Notes: a model not told the origin generated them from the letters alone. A DNA stretch of 64,000 nucleotides from DTU019 sp050949825 (GCA_050949825.1 JBMNGL010000003.1:62001-126000), one strand, 5' to 3'. Counted from the first letter of the stretch, positions 49,482-58,746 are shown. Made by a program: numbers and translations.

Positions 49482-49795
49482 TCCACTACAATTTTGTCGA
49501 TTTTAATCCTGGTAAAGGGCTGCCGGTGGCCTTGCTTGCGGCGATAGTTCTTTCTCTTCTTGTACTTGTACACTACCACCTTTTTCTCTTTGCCCTGTTC
49601 ACAAATTTCGCCTGTAACTACCGCGCCTGCTACCAGCGGATCGCCGACCTTTAAGGCCCCATCATCTGCGCTTATCAGCAGCACCTCTGAAAAAGAGACT
49701 TTGTCGCCCTTTTCTCCGGGTACCTTTTCAATTTTCAGTACGGTCCCTTCGCTGACCCGGTACTGCTTGCCACCAGTTTTAATAATGGCATACAT
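49478..49795 (-). CDS. rplU: 50S ribosomal protein L21
   Basis: A 105-residue L21 with the N-terminal M-Y-A-I-I-K-T-G-G-K-Q-Y-R-V and the C-terminal Y-K-K-R-K-N-Y-R-R-K-Q-G-H-R-Q-P-F-T signature. GGAGGTG selects the ATG at 49795; the open frame upstream is the untranslated leader. It is the first gene of rplU-prp-rpmA-spo0B-obgE-proBA. Confidence 0.97.
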   Translation of the reverse strand: MYAIIKTGGKQYRVSEGTVLKIEKVPGEKGDKVSFSEVLLISADDGALKVGDPLVAGAVVTGEICEQGKEKKVVVYKYKKRKNYRRKQGHRQPFTRIKIDKIVVE

Positions 49796-49799
49796 TCTT

Positions 49800-49925
49800 G
49801 AAGCACCTCCGTTTTTAGACTCGCCGGTGAACAGGCAGGCTCTTTTCAGCCATTTTGGGAAGCCCTCACCGTGCGGTTGCAAAAACTCGCAACCCACATG
49901 ACAATTTACCACATAAGGCAGCCGC
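49800..49925 (-). ncRNA. Probable L21 leader (ribosomal protein autoregulatory RNA)
   Basis: The leader upstream of rplU contains GGTTGCGAGTTTTTGCAACC, which folds into a hairpin, followed by GCACGGTGAGGGCTTCCC and a second pairing (TGTTCACCGG with the upstream CGGTGA). These features resemble the L21 leader of Firmicutes, in which L21 is thought to bind its own mRNA. Assigned by position and motif memory only. The rest of the gap to the carbonic anhydrase gene (about 49930-50157) is promoter region, with a possible TTGAAA, 17 bases, TATATC at 50038-50066 on the plus strand. Confidence 0.6.
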
Positions 49926-50157
49926 AAGTCAAGCCTGCTGAAAACCGCCCAATATTCTGAATCTGCGCCCGGTAAAGTAAGCGGTGATTAAAGGGTATTG
50001 ACCACTTCGCAAGCCGGTCTAAGCTGGGGAAAAATTATTGAAACCCTGGCCGGGTAAAAATATATCCAGGTTTTTTTATAGCAGGAGTATCATATTGAAT
50101 ACAGAAGTATTCAAGGAGAAATAAATTTTAATTAAGAGTTAAGGGGTGACGAAAAAG

Positions 50158-50787
50158 ATGACAGACATAAACCATGCCGGCGGAAAGGAAAGCGGCTGCA
50201 CCTCCGCTCAACAAGCCTTGAAGTGGCTTATTGAGGGCAACCGCCGTTATGTTGCCGGGCAGACCGATCCACCGGATCTGAGCGCGGCGCGGCGCTCGGT
50301 GTTGCGCAGCAAAGGCCAGCAGCCTTTCGCTGTGGTTCTGACCTGCTCCGACTCCCGGGTACCTCCAGAACACATTTTTAATCAAGGCCTGGGCGACCTG
50401 TTTGTGGTGCGCGTTGCCGGCAATGTGGTTGATGATGTAACCATGGGCAGTATCGAATACGGTGCTGAACACCTGGGTTCACCATTGCTGCTGGTACTGG
50501 GCCATGATTATTGTGGTGCCGTAAAGGCCACTGTAGACGGAGGTGAAGCGCCGGGCAGCATTGGAGCGATCGTGGAGCGCATCAAACCCACTGTTGATTT
50601 GCTGAAACAGGCCGGTGTCAGAGGGGAGGATTTATACCGCAAGGTGGAGGACGAAAATATCCTGGCGGTAATTAACGAGATAGAAAAAAGCCCTATCATT
50701 CACCATATGGTAGAACAGGGCCAACTCACTATCGTAGGGGCCAAGTATCATCTTGGTTCCGGCGAGGTTACCTTTATCGAGATTTAA
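50158..50787 (+). CDS. Beta-class carbonic anhydrase
   Basis: A 209-residue beta carbonic anhydrase converting CO2 and bicarbonate. Zinc ligands appear in V-L-T-C-S-D-S-R-V-P-P-E (Cys, with the Asp-Arg dyad) and G-H-D-Y-C-G-A (His and Cys). The family glycine-rich L-G-H segment is present. There is no signal peptide, so it is cytoplasmic. AAGGGGTGA selects the ATG at 50158; an in-frame GTG at 50146 is the alternative. It is a single-gene unit between rng and rplU, on the opposite strand. Confidence 0.93.
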   Translation: MTDINHAGGKESGCTSAQQALKWLIEGNRRYVAGQTDPPDLSAARRSVLRSKGQQPFAVVLTCSDSRVPPEHIFNQGLGDLFVVRVAGNVVDDVTMGSIEYGAEHLGSPLLLVLGHDYCGAVKATVDGGEAPGSIGAIVERIKPTVDLLKQAGVRGEDLYRKVEDENILAVINEIEKSPIIHHMVEQGQLTIVGAKYHLGSGEVTFIEI

Positions 50788-50839
50788 ACCCTTTTCTGCA
50801 TCGAATGTCTCAGCCGTTTATAGAGCTGCAGCCCCCAGG

Positions 50840-50911
50840 GCAAATACAAAAGCCGACCGGATCTGCACCCTTGTGGTCGCTCCATCCGGTCGCTTTGGCT
50901 TTATTTGCTGT
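50840..50911. terminator. Bidirectional terminator between carbonic anhydrase and rng
   Basis: AAAGCCGACCGGAT pairs with ATCCGGTCGCTTTGGCTTT around a loop of about 20 bases, and GCAAATA/TATTTGC extends the stem base. The A- and T-rich ends make it usable by both convergent genes. Confidence 0.7.
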
Positions 50912-50965
50912 GCTTAAAGTGTGTGCAGTATCTGACATCAGGCAATTATGTCAGCATGCCGGAGC

Positions 50966-52387
50966 TTAATCCCCCAGCAGCTTGTAATCCAGAGGCGCCA
51001 TTTTCCCGCTGCTCAACAGTCGGATCTTCTTGCCGGATCGTCTTTCGATATAGGCCAGCCCTTTTTCATCGTTTTTCATTACCTCGATAAGGTCTGGATG
51101 GGCTTCGCAGATCAGGGTGTCCTGCTGTATGTAATCCATGTTGACCAATTTGCGTTTGATCTCGCAGGCGATAGCCGGAAGGTTAATAGTACGACCTTTA
51201 CCGTTGCAGCGGGTGCATTCATCGGTGAAAATTTCTGAAATACCGTAGCGCGATTTTTTGCGGGTCATCTCCAGAAATCCCAACCCGGTCATGCCAATAA
51301 TGCGGGTGTGGGCTTTGTCCTTGGCCAGTTCCCGCTTCAAGGTTTCTACGATTTCATCTTGATTATTTTTATTCTTCATGTCAATAAAATCAATCAGGAT
51401 AATGCCTCCCAGGCAACGCAGCCGTAGTTGCCGGGGTATTTCCATGGCGGCTTCCAGGTTGATGCGGTAGACGGTATCTTCGAAATCATCTTTGCCGGTA
51501 AACTTGCCGCTATTTACATCAAAAACAGTCATGGCCTCGGTTTCATCAACAATCAAATAGCCCCCGTTTTTCAGCCAGATCTTGCGACGCAGGGCACGAC
51601 GGATATCCTTCTCCAGGCCATATTTTTCAAATAGATCCCCAACTTCGAAAACCACCCCTCTGCAGACGGCGGCTTTATGCTGCATGTAAGCCAGCACCCG
51701 TTCTTTGAGACGCTCATTATTGAGTATGACCCGCTGAATCTCCACATCCAGATAGTCTCGCAGGGTGCGTTCGAGTACATCAATATCTTCATAAATCAGG
51801 CTGGGGGTTTTCATGCGTTGATAGCGCTGATTGATCTCTTCCCATACCTTGAGCAGTTCATCCAGTTCGGCCAGAATTTCATCATCATCAGCCTCCTGGC
51901 AGGCAGTGCGCACAATTACGCCAAAATCTCCAGGCTTGTAGTTTTCCACCACACTGCGCAGGTATTCACGGCGCTTGCTGTCGGTGATTTTGCGGGAAAT
52001 GGAAACCTCCCCTTGATAGGGCAGTAAGACCAGGAAATGTCCGGGAATAGTAATATTTCCGGTTACCCGCGCGCCTTTTTCGGAAAAAGCCTCTTTCTTT
52101 ACTTGCACCATGATGTCCTGCCCGCTTTTCAGTAGGTCAAACACCTGTCCCCCGCGTTTCTTTCCGGGTGTAATGATGTCTCCGGCATATAAAAAGGCGT
52201 TTTTAGCCAAACCGATATCAACAAAGGCGCAGGACAACCCGGGAATGATGTCTTTTACCCGAGCCTTATAAATATTGCCCACGCTTTCATTTTGATCTGC
52301 CCAGAAAACCTCAGCCAGGCGACCGTCTTCAACTATAGCCACCCGTGATTCCCAGGGATATACTTCAGCTATTATCTCCCTTATCAA
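50966..52387 (-). CDS. rng: Ribonuclease G/E family endoribonuclease
   Basis: A 473-residue RNase G-type endonuclease with an N-terminal S1 domain (about 35-125), catalytic-core segments F-D-V-N-S-G-K-F and G-G-I-I-L-I-D-F-I-D-M, and the zinc-link-like C-T-R-C-N-G-K-G. There is no C-terminal scaffold, so it is the short RNase G form acting in rRNA and mRNA processing. The start is TTG 52387, which overlaps the stop of the upstream gene; an ATG at 52456 would add 23 residues read in the other gene's sequence. Confidence 0.94.
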   Translation of the reverse strand: MIREIIAEVYPWESRVAIVEDGRLAEVFWADQNESVGNIYKARVKDIIPGLSCAFVDIGLAKNAFLYAGDIITPGKKRGGQVFDLLKSGQDIMVQVKKEAFSEKGARVTGNITIPGHFLVLLPYQGEVSISRKITDSKRREYLRSVVENYKPGDFGVIVRTACQEADDDEILAELDELLKVWEEINQRYQRMKTPSLIYEDIDVLERTLRDYLDVEIQRVILNNERLKERVLAYMQHKAAVCRGVVFEVGDLFEKYGLEKDIRRALRRKIWLKNGGYLIVDETEAMTVFDVNSGKFTGKDDFEDTVYRINLEAAMEIPRQLRLRCLGGIILIDFIDMKNKNNQDEIVETLKRELAKDKAHTRIIGMTGLGFLEMTRKKSRYGISEIFTDECTRCNGKGRTINLPAIACEIKRKLVNMDYIQQDTLICEAHPDLIEVMKNDEKGLAYIERRSGKKIRLLSSGKMAPLDYKLLGD

Positions 52388-53070
52388 AACAGCTTCACCT
52401 GCTCCATTGGAGTATAAAAATGGTCCCGGCTGCGGCAATAGTTGCCGCTGCGCCATACATCATCAATCTGCTCGCGGGGCAGACCCATGGCTAGCAAAAG
52501 ATCAGTCAATTCATCAAAACGGACATTGATCGGTTCACCAGTACTGACCCACAATTCTATAATATCAAATTGACCTTGCCTCATCATGGCAATTTTGTGC
52601 ATCCCCGGTCTAAGATCTTTGGGGCGGTCTTTCTTTTTACCCCGGCTGGCCACCACCAATTGACTGGCAGCCATCATCATTTCGATCTTTTTCAGTACCG
52701 CTTCATCTTGAAAACGGACCTTAAATGCATAGCTGGCGGCATTCACCAGACTCATAATAGAGGGGGCATCAGCGGCTATGGGGGCGCAGTGGGTCACGGT
52801 CAAACCGACCGGCAGCACCGGGTTGAGTTGATTGATTAATTCCTCGCTGCTCATATCTGCCTGCAGTTCAAGGTCGAAATATTCACGCTCTCCCCACAAT
52901 CCAACCGGCAATACTGTACCCAGAGAAAGCCTGATATGAGGGTTAAAACCCTCACTGAGCGCATAAGGTAGTCTGGCCCGGCGCAGGGCTCGCTCCATGA
53001 CATGAATCATATCCAGGTTGGCCAGAAAACGCAGTTCCGGCCCCACCCTATATTCCGCTCGTATACGCAT
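52384..53070 (-). CDS. Radical-SAM-linked protein, DUF2344 (TIGR03936-type)
   Basis: A 228-residue protein that begins M-R-I-R-A-E-Y-R-V-G and contains R-F-L-A-N-L-D-M-I-H-V-M-E-R-A-L-R-R-A and S-E-G-F-N-P-H-I-R-L-S-L-G, the DUF2344 hallmark. The family is encoded beside, or fused to, the TIGR03960 radical-SAM protein, as here (overlap of 23 bases), and next to rng/rplU. Function unknown. GGGGAGGAC selects the ATG at 53070. Confidence 0.9.
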   Translation of the reverse strand: MRIRAEYRVGPELRFLANLDMIHVMERALRRARLPYALSEGFNPHIRLSLGTVLPVGLWGEREYFDLELQADMSSEELINQLNPVLPVGLTVTHCAPIAADAPSIMSLVNAASYAFKVRFQDEAVLKKIEMMMAASQLVVASRGKKKDRPKDLRPGMHKIAMMRQGQFDIIELWVSTGEPINVRFDELTDLLLAMGLPREQIDDVWRSGNYCRSRDHFYTPMEQVKLF

Positions 53071-54904
53071 TCCTGTCCTCCCCGATATCCAAATCCACCT
53101 CCAGGGACGGGCACACCCCGCAGGCGTTGCATCCGTCATAGCGGCAGTCACTGCTGCTGCTGGCGGTCAGGGCCAGCTCATTTTCCCCGATAAGGAATTC
53201 CCGGTCAATACCGGTATCAATGAATTCCCAGGGTAGGGGTTCATCATAACTGCGTCTCCGGGTGACGTAATAGCCCGGGTCGACTCCACACTCCGTAAAG
53301 GCTTCTTCCCAGGAAGAATAGCGAAAATGCTCGCTCCAGCCGTCAAAACGGCAGCCCTTTTGCCAGGCCCGGTAGATAACCGGCCCCATCTTGCGGTCAC
53401 CGCGGGCGATGCTTCCTTCCAAATAACTGGTGGTTTCATCATGAAAACTGGTTTTGATGCCCTTTAAGCGGCGCCGACTCATATAACGCCGTTTTTCCTT
53501 CAACTCTTGCATGGAATCCTGTGGCTGCCATTGAAACGGGGTGTGGGCTTTGGGTACAAAACAAGCCACACTGGCTCTTATTTCCACACGACGGGGCGCC
53601 AATTCATCTCCACAACGCTTTACCTTCATGAGGAGATCAATGATGCCGTCCAGATCTTCATACCGTTCCTGCGGCAAGCCAACCATAAAATACAATTTCA
53701 GGGCTGTCCAACCGGAGGAAAACGCTGCAGCAACCGCCTCCATCAATTGCTCTTCACTCACATTCTTGTTGATGACATCGCGCAGTCTTTGTGTGCCGGC
53801 CTCCGGGGCCAGGGTCAGGGTAGTTTTCCTCACCTTTTGCACCTCATTGGCCAGCTCAATCGAGAAACGATCCACCCGTAAAGAAGGCAGGGCGACTCCA
53901 ATACCCTCCGCTCCATAACAGGCCACCAATTCAGACACCAGCGCTTTCACCTGCGAGTAATCCAGCGTACTGAGCGAGACCAGGGATATCTCATCATATC
54001 CCGTATTGCGGATTTGAGCCCGAGCCTGGCGCAGCAATGTGGGTAGCCGGCGTTCCCTGACCGGTCTGTATACCATACCGGCATGGCAGAAACGGCAGCC
54101 CCGCTGACAACCGCGCATGACCTCAAGAACCGCTCGGTCATGAACTACTGACATATATGGCACCAGCGGTTTCTCCGGAAAATAGCTGGCATCGAGACTC
54201 TTGACCACTCGCCGTTGCACCTTTTCAGGAACCCCGGGCTCAGCGGGCTGAATAGATTGGAAAAAGCCCTCCTGGTCATAATTGACCCGGTATAAAGAAG
54301 GCACATAGACACCCTTGAGCTGCGCCAACGCCAGAAGCATTTCGCCGCGCGGCAGGCTGCGCCGTTGCTCATACAGATCCAAAATCTCCAGAAGCACCTC
54401 TTCCCCATCACCAATCACCAGTGCATCAAAGAACTCCGCAAATGGCTCCGGGTTGGCTGCCACCGGCCCGCCCCCGATTACCAGGGGATGGCCTTGCTCT
54501 CTATCTTTGGCCCAAAGCGGAACCTGCCCCAGATCCAGCATATTGAGGATGTTGGTCAAGGAGAGTTCATATTGCAGGGTAAAACCAATTAAATCGAAGT
54601 CCCTTAAGGGACGAAAACTCTCCAGTGAATATAGGGGAATCCCTTCCTGACGCATAATTGCCTCCATATCTGGCCAGGGGGCATAGCAGCGCTCCATTAT
54701 ATGGGGGCTTCTCTCATTTACCAGACCGTAGAGGATCTTACTGCCTACATGCGACATGCCCACTTCATAAACATCGGGAAAAGCCAGCATCATTTTGACC
54801 CCGCCAGCCTGCCAATCCTTTTTTATCATATTTAGCTCACCGCCGGTGTAGCGGGCCGGCTTGCTAACCCGGGGAAGTATTTCACGAAACAATCGCTTTT
54901 GCAT
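53048..54904 (-). CDS. B12-binding-domain radical SAM protein (TIGR03960-type)
   Basis: A 618-residue protein with an N-terminal cobalamin-binding-like Rossmann domain (about 30-190, with F-P-D-V-Y-E-V-G-M-S-H-V-G), the radical-SAM motif C-Q-R-G-C-R-F-C-H-A-G near residue 270 and a cysteine-rich C-terminus (C-R-Y-D-G-C-N-A-C-G-V-C). It pairs with DUF2344 downstream. The pair is widespread in Clostridia, but its reaction is unknown to me. The upstream 600 bases are the repeat tract. Confidence 0.9.
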   Translation of the reverse strand: MQKRLFREILPRVSKPARYTGGELNMIKKDWQAGGVKMMLAFPDVYEVGMSHVGSKILYGLVNERSPHIMERCYAPWPDMEAIMRQEGIPLYSLESFRPLRDFDLIGFTLQYELSLTNILNMLDLGQVPLWAKDREQGHPLVIGGGPVAANPEPFAEFFDALVIGDGEEVLLEILDLYEQRRSLPRGEMLLALAQLKGVYVPSLYRVNYDQEGFFQSIQPAEPGVPEKVQRRVVKSLDASYFPEKPLVPYMSVVHDRAVLEVMRGCQRGCRFCHAGMVYRPVRERRLPTLLRQARAQIRNTGYDEISLVSLSTLDYSQVKALVSELVACYGAEGIGVALPSLRVDRFSIELANEVQKVRKTTLTLAPEAGTQRLRDVINKNVSEEQLMEAVAAAFSSGWTALKLYFMVGLPQERYEDLDGIIDLLMKVKRCGDELAPRRVEIRASVACFVPKAHTPFQWQPQDSMQELKEKRRYMSRRRLKGIKTSFHDETTSYLEGSIARGDRKMGPVIYRAWQKGCRFDGWSEHFRYSSWEEAFTECGVDPGYYVTRRRSYDEPLPWEFIDTGIDREFLIGENELALTASSSSDCRYDGCNACGVCPSLEVDLDIGEDRNAYTSGI

Positions 54905-54929
54905 TTATAGCCTCCAGCTTTGCTGCCGT

Positions 54930-55490
54930 TGTCATCCTGAATAACCTACCGTTGTCACCCTGAGCCTTTTTTTGTCATCCTGAGCCCTTTTTTTGTCATC
55001 CTGAGCCTTTTTTTGTCATCCTGAGCCCTTTTTTTGTCATCCTGAGCGAAGCGGAGGATCTTCCCCAGGGGGTTGTTCGCTTCGCGAAAGATTCTTCACT
55101 GCGTTCAGAATGACAGAGGCGCTGCCCTTAAATACTGCCGCTGTCATCCTGGCGGCCTACATTGTCATCCTGAGCCTTTTATTTGTCATCCTGAGCCTTT
55201 TATTTGTCATCCTGAGCCCTTTTTTTGTCATCCTGAGCGAAAGCGAAGGATCTTCCCCAGGGGGTTGTTCGCTTCGCGAAAGATTCTTCACTGCGTTCAG
55301 AATGACAGAGGCGCTGCCCTTAAATACTGCCGCTGTCATCCTGGCGGCCTACATTGTCATCCTGAGCCTTTTATTTGTCATCCTGAGCCTTTTATTTGTC
55401 ATCCTGAGCGAAGCGAAGGATCTTAACCCGGAAGTTGTTCGCTTTGCGAAAGATCCTTCAGGGCGCTTCGCTCAGAACGACATAGCACGC
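54930..55490. repeat. GTCATCCTGAGC repeat tract with a 192-base direct duplication
   Basis: The whole 54905-55582 gap is repetitive. GTCATCCTGAGC is repeated many times, spaced by CCTTTTTTT or CTTTTATTT. Longer units GTCATCCTGAGCGAAGCG, GGATCTTCCCCAGGGGG, TTCGCTTCGCGAAAGATTC and GTTCAGAATGACAG appear. One segment beginning near 55037 is repeated 192 bases later (about 55229) almost perfectly, and a third partial copy begins near 55399. The ends of the long unit (GTCATCCTGAGCGAAG and TCTCAGAACGAC-like) are complementary. This belongs to a common intergenic repeat class (TGTCATCCTGAGCGAAGCGAAGGATCT) found in unrelated bacteria. Open frames through it are not genes. Confidence 0.85.
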
Positions 55491-55582
55491 TAAGAACGAA
55501 GGTCAGATCCGCTTAATGCTCATGTTTTATCATAGGGTTTTCGCTGGCAAAATGCAATGTCACAGTGACAACCACGCCTTGT

Positions 55583-56446
55583 CTAGCACTGCCGCAGGGT
55601 TGCTTGCGGACCATTCTCCATAAAACATTCAATCAGTTCGGCTTCGGTATATATGCCCACTATATGGTGAGCATCATCGACTGCCACCACAATCAGGTAA
55701 AATTTGGGGCGGATATCTTTTAGAAGCGCCCGCACCGGCGTTTTCCAGGAGCTGACCACCTGCCTGGACTCTAAAAACCCCCGGCGGTTCAGCTCCGACT
55801 TTTTGTGAATAAGGCAGCGCAGAAATGAGTAGGCCAAAAACCGGCTTTCCCGTACTGCAAACCAGAGTAGAATCAGCCCCGCCAGGAGTTCCCAGGCCAT
55901 GTTTATCCCCCCGGCAGCATAGAGAGCTCCATGGCAGATGATACCCAATGCACAGGCCACTCCCATAAAGGCAGCCAACTGTGTGGCCCGTCTGAAGCCC
56001 ATCAGGGGGGAAAGCCAGGAGCGCAGCATGCGCCCGCCATCCATAGGCAAAGCCGGCAGCAGGTTAAACAACCCCAGGAAGAGATTGCAGCCCACCAGCC
56101 ATAGAGTGGTTTCAGCATCCCAGGCAGTGGGTAAAAAATAAAAAAAAGCAGCCAAACTCAAACTGCTTAACGGTCCTGCCAGGGACATCAATATCTCCTT
56201 ATCCGGTTCAATGGCAGTAAAATCATCAATCTGAGCCTGCCCCCCAAAAGGGGTCAGTTCCACGGCCTGCACCCGGACCCCCAGGGAGCGGGCCGCAATC
56301 ACATGGGCCATCTCGTGAAATAACAGCGCCGCCATTAGCAGCAGCATTAAGTGGCCGTAACCCAGATAGATGGACAAACCTATCAAAACCAGCACTAGCC
56401 AGTGAATCCGATAGTTAATGCCGGCGAGCTTGGCCACAGGTATCAT
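55583..56446 (-). CDS. spoIVFB: Stage IV sporulation intramembrane metalloprotease SpoIVFB-like (M50)
   Basis: A 287-residue site-2-protease. It has the metal motif H-E-M-A-H in the second membrane segment (about 44-48), a second ligand motif N-L-L-P-A-L-P-M-D-G-G-R (about 132-143), six or so membrane helices and a C-terminal CBS-like domain (about 215-287). SpoIVFB cleaves pro-SigK in the mother cell. The adjacent spoIVFA overlaps it by one base (TAATG), supporting the assignment over other S2P proteases. Confidence 0.9.
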   Translation of the reverse strand: MIPVAKLAGINYRIHWLVLVLIGLSIYLGYGHLMLLLMAALLFHEMAHVIAARSLGVRVQAVELTPFGGQAQIDDFTAIEPDKEILMSLAGPLSSLSLAAFFYFLPTAWDAETTLWLVGCNLFLGLFNLLPALPMDGGRMLRSWLSPLMGFRRATQLAAFMGVACALGIICHGALYAAGGINMAWELLAGLILLWFAVRESRFLAYSFLRCLIHKKSELNRRGFLESRQVVSSWKTPVRALLKDIRPKFYLIVVAVDDAHHIVGIYTEAELIECFMENGPQATLRQC

Positions 56447-57015
56447 TAGGGAAACAGATTACCCGGATCCAGGGGGCCTTCCGGGGAGTTTACCGCAAAA
56501 TAGAGCTGACTCCCGCAGCGTCCCAACACAGTATCCTTGTTTACGGTCATACCCGTCTTAACCAGGACTCGCTCCAGTTTTCCATACTCAGAATCGAGTC
56601 CCTGCTCATGCTCAATTATTACCTTGTACTGCTCGGCTTCACCCTGCACCAGGATCACCCTGCCCGGCAGTATCGGTTTAACAGCACTGTTGGGATTCAC
56701 CTGCAAGAGGATGCCGGGAAAAAGCACTGATTTGTTCTGGCCGGCATCCCAGGTGCTTCCGAATGACTGAATGATGCCGGTATAAGCACAGGGAAGCTGC
56801 AGCACCTGATCAGACACCACCGCTTGTGGCTGATAACCGGGCAGGTGCTCACTAATGGCAGCTACCAGGCGATTGGCCCACTGATCTTCATAGAATATCA
56901 CCCGCAGGGCAGGTTCAACCCAGGTCCTGCTTCCATAACCGGATTGCAGCGAGTATCCTACCAGGGTAACAATAACGATAACCACCAATAATCGCGTCCG
57001 AAAACTGCCCAGCAC
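56446..57015 (-). CDS. spoIVFA: SpoIVFA-like M23 (LytM) domain protein
   Basis: A 189-residue protein with an N-terminal membrane helix (about 8-26) and a degenerate LytM/M23 domain (V-I-I-E-H-E-Q-G-L-D-S-E-Y-G-K-L near residue 135, ending L-Y-F-A-V-N-S-P-E-G-P-L-D-P). SpoIVFA anchors and inhibits SpoIVFB until the forespore signal arrives. Identification rests on this architecture and the coupling to spoIVFB. Upstream an AGGTCA/TGACCT inverted repeat surrounds CATACATT, possibly part of a mother-cell promoter. Confidence 0.85.
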   Translation of the reverse strand: MLGSFRTRLLVVIVIVTLVGYSLQSGYGSRTWVEPALRVIFYEDQWANRLVAAISEHLPGYQPQAVVSDQVLQLPCAYTGIIQSFGSTWDAGQNKSVLFPGILLQVNPNSAVKPILPGRVILVQGEAEQYKVIIEHEQGLDSEYGKLERVLVKTGMTVNKDTVLGRCGSQLYFAVNSPEGPLDPGNLFP

Positions 57016-57171
57016 CGGCTTGACCCCCTTTTAATCCCAACATCGCGTCATGCTACAGTATATAAAAGCAGGTCAAAATGTATGCCTTTTGATATGACCT
57101 TACAGGGGGGAACGTTATTCCCGTCTGCACAATGAGCAAATAAGGACAACATCCCCGGTAGTCTGTTTTGT

Positions 57172-57576
57172 TCAGGCCTGAGCCCGTTTTACAACCTTGT
57201 CGTAGATATTGTGTGGGATTACGTGGCGGGAAAGATCCAGTACTCTATTCATGAGCTTTAACAGCGGTTCACTGCCATCCCAGTATTGTTCAAGTCGCTC
57301 ATAGGATACACTGTTCATCAGTCTCTTTAACACCAGGGCCAGCAGAAGGAGGTCGTCTACCTGCCCCAGGGCCGGGATCATGTCGGGCAGGAAATCCCAG
57401 GGTGACACCACATAAGTGGCCGTGCCCAGCAGCAAGAGACGGTCGGTATGGCTGACAGCCTCGTCTTTCAACAAGCGGTATACCATCTTGAGCAGGTTGG
57501 GAATAAAGAAAAGTGCTTCCCGCATGGTCCCGCCCATTTGATCAGGGTTGCCGCCCGAGGCGTTTTCAAATGGCAT
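57172..57576 (-). CDS. DUF1232 (YkvA-like) protein
   Basis: A 134-residue protein with the DUF1232 core Y-V-V-S-P-W-D-F-L-P-D-M-I-P-A-L-G-Q-V-D-D at about 55-75, followed by a hydrophobic helix. Function unknown; probably membrane-associated. It lies 33 bases after rodA on the same strand and is likely in the same transcript. Confidence 0.85.
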   Translation of the reverse strand: MPFENASGGNPDQMGGTMREALFFIPNLLKMVYRLLKDEAVSHTDRLLLLGTATYVVSPWDFLPDMIPALGQVDDLLLLALVLKRLMNSVSYERLEQYWDGSEPLLKLMNRVLDLSRHVIPHNIYDKVVKRAQA

Positions 57577-57609
57577 ATTGCGCTCCTCCGCTCTTTTTTA
57601 CTATCATGC

Positions 57610-58746
57610 TCAAAAGACGATTTTCTTACCCCGTACATTAACGGACAAAATCAAGGCTACCGCCAGCAGATTGGTCAACATGGAACTGCCGCCATAACTG
57701 ATGAAGGGCAGCGGTATACCGGTAACCGGCATCATGCCAATACACATGCCGATATTCTCAAAAATATGGAACAACCACATAGCGGTAATGCCGGTGACCA
57801 TGAGGGCACCATATAATTCTCGGGAATTGGCGGCAATATTGAGCGCCCGTATCATCAGCACGCCATAAAACACCAGGACCAGAGCAGCCCCGATAAAACC
57901 CATCTCTTCGCCTATAACCGCATAAATAAAATCCGTGTGGCGTTCGGGCAGAAAATTCAACTGCACCTGGCTGCCCTGATGCAAGCCCTTGCCGGCAAAC
58001 CCGCCCGATCCAATCGCCACCAGGGATTGAATGATGTTCCACCCGGCTCCGAGGCCGCCCTCGCCGTCATTGTAGGGATTAATGAACACAATCAGACGCT
58101 GTAATTGATAATCTTTCAACGGGATCCACATGCCGGCCTTAAAATGCAACAGCAAAATCAAAGTAATACAGGCCAGTCCACCCAGGATGATGAACAGCAA
58201 CAAGCGCCAGTTGGCGCCGGCCACAAACATCATAATGAAGGTAATCGCAATGTAAACCAGAGCAGTCCCCAAATCAGGCTGCATCATAATAAGGGCAAAA
58301 GGCACCCCCATAAAGATAAAACAGGGCAACATCCCCGCCAGGGTGTTCATTTCCCCGCGGCGCTGCTGTAAAAAGTCGGCAAAGGCCAGCACTAGCAGAA
58401 TCTTGGTAAACTCGGCCGGCTGAAGCGCAGGCAGAGGCCCCAGGGCAATCCACCCGGTGGTGCCGCGCACCTCATGTCCGAATAACAACACCGCCACCAG
58501 CATCAAGATGGACAAGCCATAGAGGACAAAGCTTATGCTCTTGAGTTGCAGGTAGTCATAACGGATAATAATGAGTATGGCCGCCAGGCCAACCGCAATT
58601 ACCACCAGCTGTTTCTTGACAAAATAATAAGGATCACTGCTTATGCCGCTGCTGGCACTGAATTGTATGGTAATTCCCAGGATCAGAATAGCGGTTAAAG
58701 CCAGCAAAAATGGGCGATCCACGAATTTGAGCCTCTTAACATCCAC
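57610..58746 (-). CDS. rodA: Rod-shape SEDS peptidoglycan glycosyltransferase RodA
   Basis: A 378-residue SEDS-family protein with about ten membrane segments. RodA polymerises glycan strands with a class B PBP. It has A-L-G-P-L-P-A-L-Q-P-A-E-F-T-K, the conserved large loop with G-A-G-W-N-I-I-Q-S-L-V-A-I-G-S-G-G-F-A-G-K-G-L, and L-P-F-I-S-Y-G-G-S-S near the end. RodA rather than FtsW or SpoVE is inferred from the mre/min context. GGGAGGG selects GTG 58746. Confidence 0.93.
   Translation of the reverse strand: MDVKRLKFVDRPFLLALTAILILGITIQFSASSGISSDPYYFVKKQLVVIAVGLAAILIIIRYDYLQLKSISFVLYGLSILMLVAVLLFGHEVRGTTGWIALGPLPALQPAEFTKILLVLAFADFLQQRRGEMNTLAGMLPCFIFMGVPFALIMMQPDLGTALVYIAITFIMMFVAGANWRLLLFIILGGLACITLILLLHFKAGMWIPLKDYQLQRLIVFINPYNDGEGGLGAGWNIIQSLVAIGSGGFAGKGLHQGSQVQLNFLPERHTDFIYAVIGEEMGFIGAALVLVFYGVLMIRALNIAANSRELYGALMVTGITAMWLFHIFENIGMCIGMMPVTGIPLPFISYGGSSMLTNLLAVALILSVNVRGKKIVF

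Noticed and set aside
54930..55490. CRISPR array
   Set aside because: Repeat units are spaced by short T-rich runs, not by unique spacers of constant length, longer blocks are themselves duplicated, and there are no cas genes.
55073..55493. Two overlapping plus-strand open frames of 117 and 127 codons (and a minus-strand one)
   Set aside because: They are translations of the GTCATCCTGAGC repeats, giving repeated C-H-P-E-P or V-I-L-S-L-L peptides, with no ribosome-binding site.
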